64,000 nt of DNA, from positions 37,177,456-37,241,455 of the forward strand of contig CM039462.1 of assembly GCA_022414725.1 (NCBI GenBank), in the 5' to 3' direction. Both the position numbers and the translations under genes were made by a program. How positions within the stretch are numbered: position 1 is the stretch's first letter; each line of letters opens with the position of its first letter. The stretch comes from Microglena sp. YARC. Its lineage: Eukaryota; Chlorophyta; Chlorophyceae; Chlamydomonadales; Chlamydomonadaceae. A model generated the notes under the pieces. It had not been told where the DNA came from and ran no database searches. It saw nothing but the letters and a program-made list of their open reading frames with translations. This document shows, piece after piece, positions 60,883 through 64,000 of the stretch.

Positions 60883-61048
60883 AATGGGCGTTCCTGCCTC
60901 CCGGCCGATTTTGACTGGTTGCGAAACATGGTATGGAGCGGATTTGTGATTCCTTTGTGCTGATGTCTCAAGCCAGCGAGTCGTTCAGGAGGCTCTAAAT
61001 CCTGATTAGAAATTTAAAAAAATCGGCCGGGAGGCAGGAACGCCCATT
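60883..61048. mobile_element. M1 MITE, 166 bp, target duplication GCTT
   Basis: Perfect ends AATGGGCGTTCCTGCCTCCC and complement; flanks gctt at 60,879-60,882 and 61,049-61,052. Close to consensus, so probably a recent insertion. Confidence 0.96.
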
Positions 61049-61166
61049 GCTTGACACATTTTCATCACCATTTTCTAATGAGTCAGGTTACAATTAGCAT
61101 GGTGAACAGTTGGAAGAGAAACACCAGTAGAACTACACTCAAAAGATTGTTGTATTGTACACAGTT

Positions 61167-61290
61167 TACACTCGACGGAATACTAAAATGAAACCGCTTT
61201 CTGGAGTGTATGCTACACCTTAAGGTGTAGCAACCCACCTTGCAGTGGAACACCATCATGTTTTTTTGTAGCCCATCATCAACAACACGC
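61167..61290. mobile_element. M2 left part, truncated
   Basis: TACACTCGACGGAATACTAA at a TA, then ctacaccttaaggtgtagca and ggaacaccatcatgtttttt as in the 223-bp element at 59,584. The right half is missing. Confidence 0.8.
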
Positions 61291-61377
61291 ATCCCTGCAA
61301 AATGGTAGCGGTCTCCCTTGACACAACAGTTCCATGCAGTGCTGCCTTGCGATTGTGGGGGCTGTCAATGGGAGGTG

Positions 61378-63642
61378 TTAGATGATGGTCAACGAATGTT
61401 TTTTGTTGAGGTACTCCTCTACACCGAGCATCTCTGCGTTGGAGAGTTCCCTGTCGAAAACGATGACTTCTGCACAAGCCCAATCTGACGACTCGAAGTC
61501 TACAACATCTCCATAATTTATCGTTAGTCTTGTAGAATGCCCATTAACAATTAGGTTGTTTCGTTGTACCTTGTTCGACCTGTAAAGCTGTTTAGTATCA
61601 CATGAGACAACCCACTCATCTCCATGCAAATTTTCTTGTGGAGTAAACCAGGTACCATGAAAAGCTAAACCACTACCACCTATATGAAATCCGGACAACC
61701 AATTGTTACCCAAACCATCAAAAATACGCTTTTGTATTCCGCTTGTAGAGTATCGAGCGAGATGGAAGAGGGTGTATGTTTCAGGTAGCACATCTGCTGG
61801 AAACCTTATACCCGAGCCAGTACCACCCGATATGCATGTTATAGATCTCCCCAAGGGATCTGTAGAGTCTCCAACTGTTATGGTTCCCGCCCTGGTTTCG
61901 GTGGCGTGCCTCCCGTTTCCTGATATATCATTCCAACTCTTTGTGCCGACATCCCATCTCTCTGGTGTGTACCACGCGTATAGCCCGATCACGTCCGCGG
62001 GGCTCTCGATGAGCCCTGCTCCGCGGAAGTCGGCGAATGATATGCGAGTCGGCTCGGTCGCCGCTAACGGGATCCTCGTGATGGACGAGATGTAATTAGG
62101 TGTACGAGAGCCCCTAAACAACTTGTCCATGGCGTAAGGATTCTCGCCTGATGACCCTCCAGGGTCCACGAAGTCGAGAATCGATTTAATGCTCAATGGG
62201 CCTAGGGTAGGGATGGAGTCGCCGAAGTGCTTGATGCGCATGTAAGACACGACATTGGAAAGTTGAGAATCTGTGAGGGAAAGGTCGTAGAAGGCCATCT
62301 CGCGAACATCTAGACAACTATAACTAGAACTACTAGTGGATTTAGCGATCGAATTGTCAGTGGTAGTGCGCGACGAGTAATTTGTGATAGTTCCATTTCC
62401 AGTGACTTTGTTATCCAATAGGTATGAAGACGGATCTATAAATGCTTCCACTAGGTTCGCACTTGGAATCCTCAACACAAGGAGCATCCATGACCCATAA
62501 GTGAAATTTTGATAAGTTGATATATTCTGGGTATTGCCTGAATAAACAAGACTACCTAAAGTGTTTATGACACTCTGTCTGTATAATAGAAAAGAGGATG
62601 GCGACCCCGCCGATCCAAAATCGAATATCCTTTGAAATTGTTTGTTCTCGTAAAATCTCACAACGCCCACGAAAGTGAACCCGTTCTGGAGGTTCCATGT
62701 TTGTGTCCCAAGATTCAAATAATTTCCCTTTGAATGATTAGCGTCGGTCGTCCCGAAGCGCACATACCTGTTGGGTTCATTGGTCCTGAGTTTGGGTAGC
62801 CCCGCGCCTCCAACCTCGGCGGTCGCGAACGAGTTCCACGAGGATACATTGGTGTTATCAATAGAAAGCTGTGGCAATTGGGATGCATCCAAATGAATAT
62901 TGCGAATGGGGACCTTGCGAAGCAGCGGGTCGCTGAAGTATTTGTCGTGGAGGTGCCCTACGACATCGGAAAGTTCAGAATCTGTGAGAGAACGGTCGTA
63001 GAAGGCCATCTCGCGGACGTCGAGACATGCGTAGGAATCTGATGACCAATTGGATCTCCCTATCCAGTTGTTAGTGAGAGTGCGTGCCGCGTAACTTGTG
63101 ATAGTTCCAGTCCCAGTGACTTTGTTGTCTATGAGGTTTGAAGAAGGATCTTTCCATGTTTCTAGGAGGTTTGCGTTCGTTACACGTATCACAATGACCA
63201 TCCATGAACCTGGAACAAAATTCATTGCAGTGAGTATTTGGGGCGAACCTCCTGAAAAAACATGACTAATAAGACGCGAACCATCTGGATGCGTGCAAAA
63301 TAAATTGTTGTTAGCTATACCGTTACCAAAATCGAATATTCTTTGCCAACTCTTTGATTCATAAATCCTCAGAACGCCCACGAAAGTGAACCCGTTCTGG
63401 AGGTTCCATGTTTGTGTCCCAAGATTCAAATAATTTCCCTTTACATGATTAGCGTCGGTCGTCCCGAAGCGCACATACCTGTCCGTCTCGTCCGTCTTCA
63501 GTGTGGGCAATCCGGCTCCGCCGACCTCGACGGTCGCGAACGAGTTCCATTCGGAAACGTCTCCCCCTCCTGCGGGAAGCTGTGACGTGTCCAGGTATAT
63601 CTTCGGAGCCGTCAGAATCAATGGGTTTCTGAAGTTCTGCAT
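61378..63642 (-). CDS. LamG / concanavalin-A-like lectin repeat protein, 754 aa
   Basis: The longest intact gene of the window. Three tandem domains of ~230 residues: ~10-240, ~245-480 and ~555-754. Each shows YLDTSQLP or HLDASQLP, WNSFATVEVGGAGLP, RYVRFGTTDANH, GFTFVGVLRIYE, QRIFDFG, and an LDVREMAFYDRSLTDSELS end, the hallmarks of the Laminin-G_3 / ConA-like jelly-roll fold seen in large virus surface proteins. Domains 1 and 2 are recent duplicates; domain 3 is more distant (GLYAWYTPERWDVGTKSWND, VIVFDRELSNAEM). No signal peptide is visible. A role in glycan binding or as a structural surface protein is likely. The start at 63,642 follows AT-rich repeats that duplicate the start codon region. 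Confidence 0.8.
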   Translation of the reverse strand: MQNFRNPLILTAPKIYLDTSQLPAGGGDVSEWNSFATVEVGGAGLPTLKTDETDRYVRFGTTDANHVKGNYLNLGTQTWNLQNGFTFVGVLRIYESKSWQRIFDFGNGIANNNLFCTHPDGSRLISHVFSGGSPQILTAMNFVPGSWMVIVIRVTNANLLETWKDPSSNLIDNKVTGTGTITSYAARTLTNNWIGRSNWSSDSYACLDVREMAFYDRSLTDSELSDVVGHLHDKYFSDPLLRKVPIRNIHLDASQLPQLSIDNTNVSSWNSFATAEVGGAGLPKLRTNEPNRYVRFGTTDANHSKGNYLNLGTQTWNLQNGFTFVGVVRFYENKQFQRIFDFGSAGSPSSFLLYRQSVINTLGSLVYSGNTQNISTYQNFTYGSWMLLVLRIPSANLVEAFIDPSSYLLDNKVTGNGTITNYSSRTTTDNSIAKSTSSSSYSCLDVREMAFYDLSLTDSQLSNVVSYMRIKHFGDSIPTLGPLSIKSILDFVDPGGSSGENPYAMDKLFRGSRTPNYISSITRIPLAATEPTRISFADFRGAGLIESPADVIGLYAWYTPERWDVGTKSWNDISGNGRHATETRAGTITVGDSTDPLGRSITCISGGTGSGIRFPADVLPETYTLFHLARYSTSGIQKRIFDGLGNNWLSGFHIGGSGLAFHGTWFTPQENLHGDEWVVSCDTKQLYRSNKVQRNNLIVNGHSTRLTINYGDVVDFESSDWACAEVIVFDRELSNAEMLGVEEYLNKKHSLTII

Positions 63643-63715
63643 ATAATTTTTTTACATAAGTTCTGCATACAATTTTTTACATAAGTTCTGCATATAATTT
63701 TTTTACATAAGTTCT
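63643..63715 (-). promoter_or_regulatory. AT-rich direct repeats upstream of the LamG gene, containing its ATG context
   Basis: On the minus strand the unit ATGCAGAACTTATGTAAAAA then AATTAT occurs twice upstream, and the gene itself begins ATGCAGAACTTC. The repeats are about 25-26 bp and each contains an ATG in the same sequence context plus an A-run and TTRTA stretch. They may act as promoter (the A-run followed by ATTG/ATTA is close to the AAAATTGA motif) or be slippage duplicates of the gene start. Confidence 0.45.
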
Positions 63716-63766
63716 GTATACAGTTGTTCTAAAATATTTTTGGGACACTCTTAAATGTCCCTAGAT
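63716..63766. mobile_element. Solo IS630/M3-type terminal repeat
   Basis: TATACAGTTGTTCTAAAATA then TTTTTGGGACACTC closely matches the end of the transposon at 46,261, and is followed by aaatgtccctag as in M3 ends. A single end without a transposase. Confidence 0.65.
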
Positions 63767-64000
63767 TTATACGTTGAAAAAAGAGAATGCAAATCCGAAT
63801 GACACGCCTGTGACGACTGAGATCGTCATTGCGTTGCGCAGGATGGACACCATTTCTTTATTTTTCCCCTCTTCTGGAGAGTAGGAAAGTGTAAATACCG
63901 CTGTCACTCCTGCGGCTAGTACTAGAAACTTTCTGAAGACTTCGAACGTCGTCCACGAATCGTGTCCGATAGTGAGCCAACGGATATTTGTATATTTCTG
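63767..64000 (-). CDS. Small membrane protein, partial (5' end outside the window)
   Basis: Open from the window edge to a TAA at 63,767-63,769: 77 residues with RWLTIGHDSWTTFEVFRKFL, a hydrophobic segment FLVLAAGVTAVFTLSY, a charged loop SPEEGKNKEMVSILRN, and a second span AMTISVVTGVSFGFAFSFF. Two membrane helices. The frame is clean and codon use normal. No family is recognised; small two-span proteins are common in NCLDV. Confidence 0.6.
   Translation of the reverse strand, partial: QKYTNIRWLTIGHDSWTTFEVFRKFLVLAAGVTAVFTLSYSPEEGKNKEMVSILRNAMTISVVTGVSFGFAFSFFNV

Noticed and set aside
1..64000. tRNA, rRNA and snRNA genes
   Set aside because: I found no cloverleaf-like or rRNA-like sequence on reading; a tRNAscan/Infernal run would be decisive.

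Overview
The window looks like a eukaryotic nuclear scaffold, most likely from a green alga, with a decaying giant-virus insertion. Host signs are simple repeats and minisatellites, a 1,000-N assembly gap, and two plastid-type genes: a UMP kinase exon with a splice donor, and a broken acyl-thioesterase of the plant ALT type. Virus signs are a D5-like primase-helicase, a multi-pass membrane protein of a type I associate with nucleocytoplasmic large DNA viruses (NCLDV), W-N-W/NP repeat proteins, a LamG-like surface protein, a T5orf172/GIY-YIG protein, two dual-specificity phosphatases, F-box/LRR and ankyrin proteins, and AAAATTGA early-promoter motifs. Together they suggest a giant endogenous viral element (GEVE) with Mimiviridae/Mesomimiviridae affinity. 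The species is not determinable from the sequence alone; a Pyramimonas/Cymbomonas-like prasinophyte is only a guess.

Layout. 1-2,870: TGG microsatellite, a 50-bp minisatellite and a very G-rich minisatellite. 2,889-5,330: a CA-rich 38-42 bp satellite lying in the intron of a UMP kinase gene, the kinase exon, and a ~140-bp tandem repeat at its 5' end. 5,340-9,060: mostly non-coding, with PIF/Harbinger-like remnants. 9,290-17,230: a ~3.57 kb macrosatellite (two copies plus the start of a third) running into the gap at 17,231-18,230. 18,540-19,690: an indel-rich IS630-type transposase copy and the thioesterase relic. 19,700-64,000: the virus-like region, with many pseudogenes, few intact genes and very many transposable elements.

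Four mobile families dominate the virus-like region. (1) M1, a 166-bp MITE with ~30-bp inverted ends and a 4-bp target duplication; six copies have perfect duplications. (2) M2, Tc1/mariner-like non-autonomous elements (223-458 bp) flanked by TA. (3) M3, another TA-flanked element whose ends contain GGGACAC; two inverted copies bracket the ankyrin gene. (4) IS630/Tc1-type transposase genes and Fanzor (eukaryotic TnpB-like) remnants that are repeatedly fused to each other.

The most interesting content is the Fanzor set. At least four loci keep C-terminal RuvC-like motifs, three of them directly joined to IS630 transposase sequence, and several share a 3' flank with a potential hairpin. One locus (53,613-54,509) is an open in-frame transposase-HTH::Fanzor chimera. 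All copies look truncated, so this is a relic record of a transposon-nuclease association rather than a demonstrably working system. Many viral genes carry single-base frameshifts, some inside catalytic motifs. Because the flanks of the gap are visibly indel-rich, part of this damage may be sequencing error rather than real decay.
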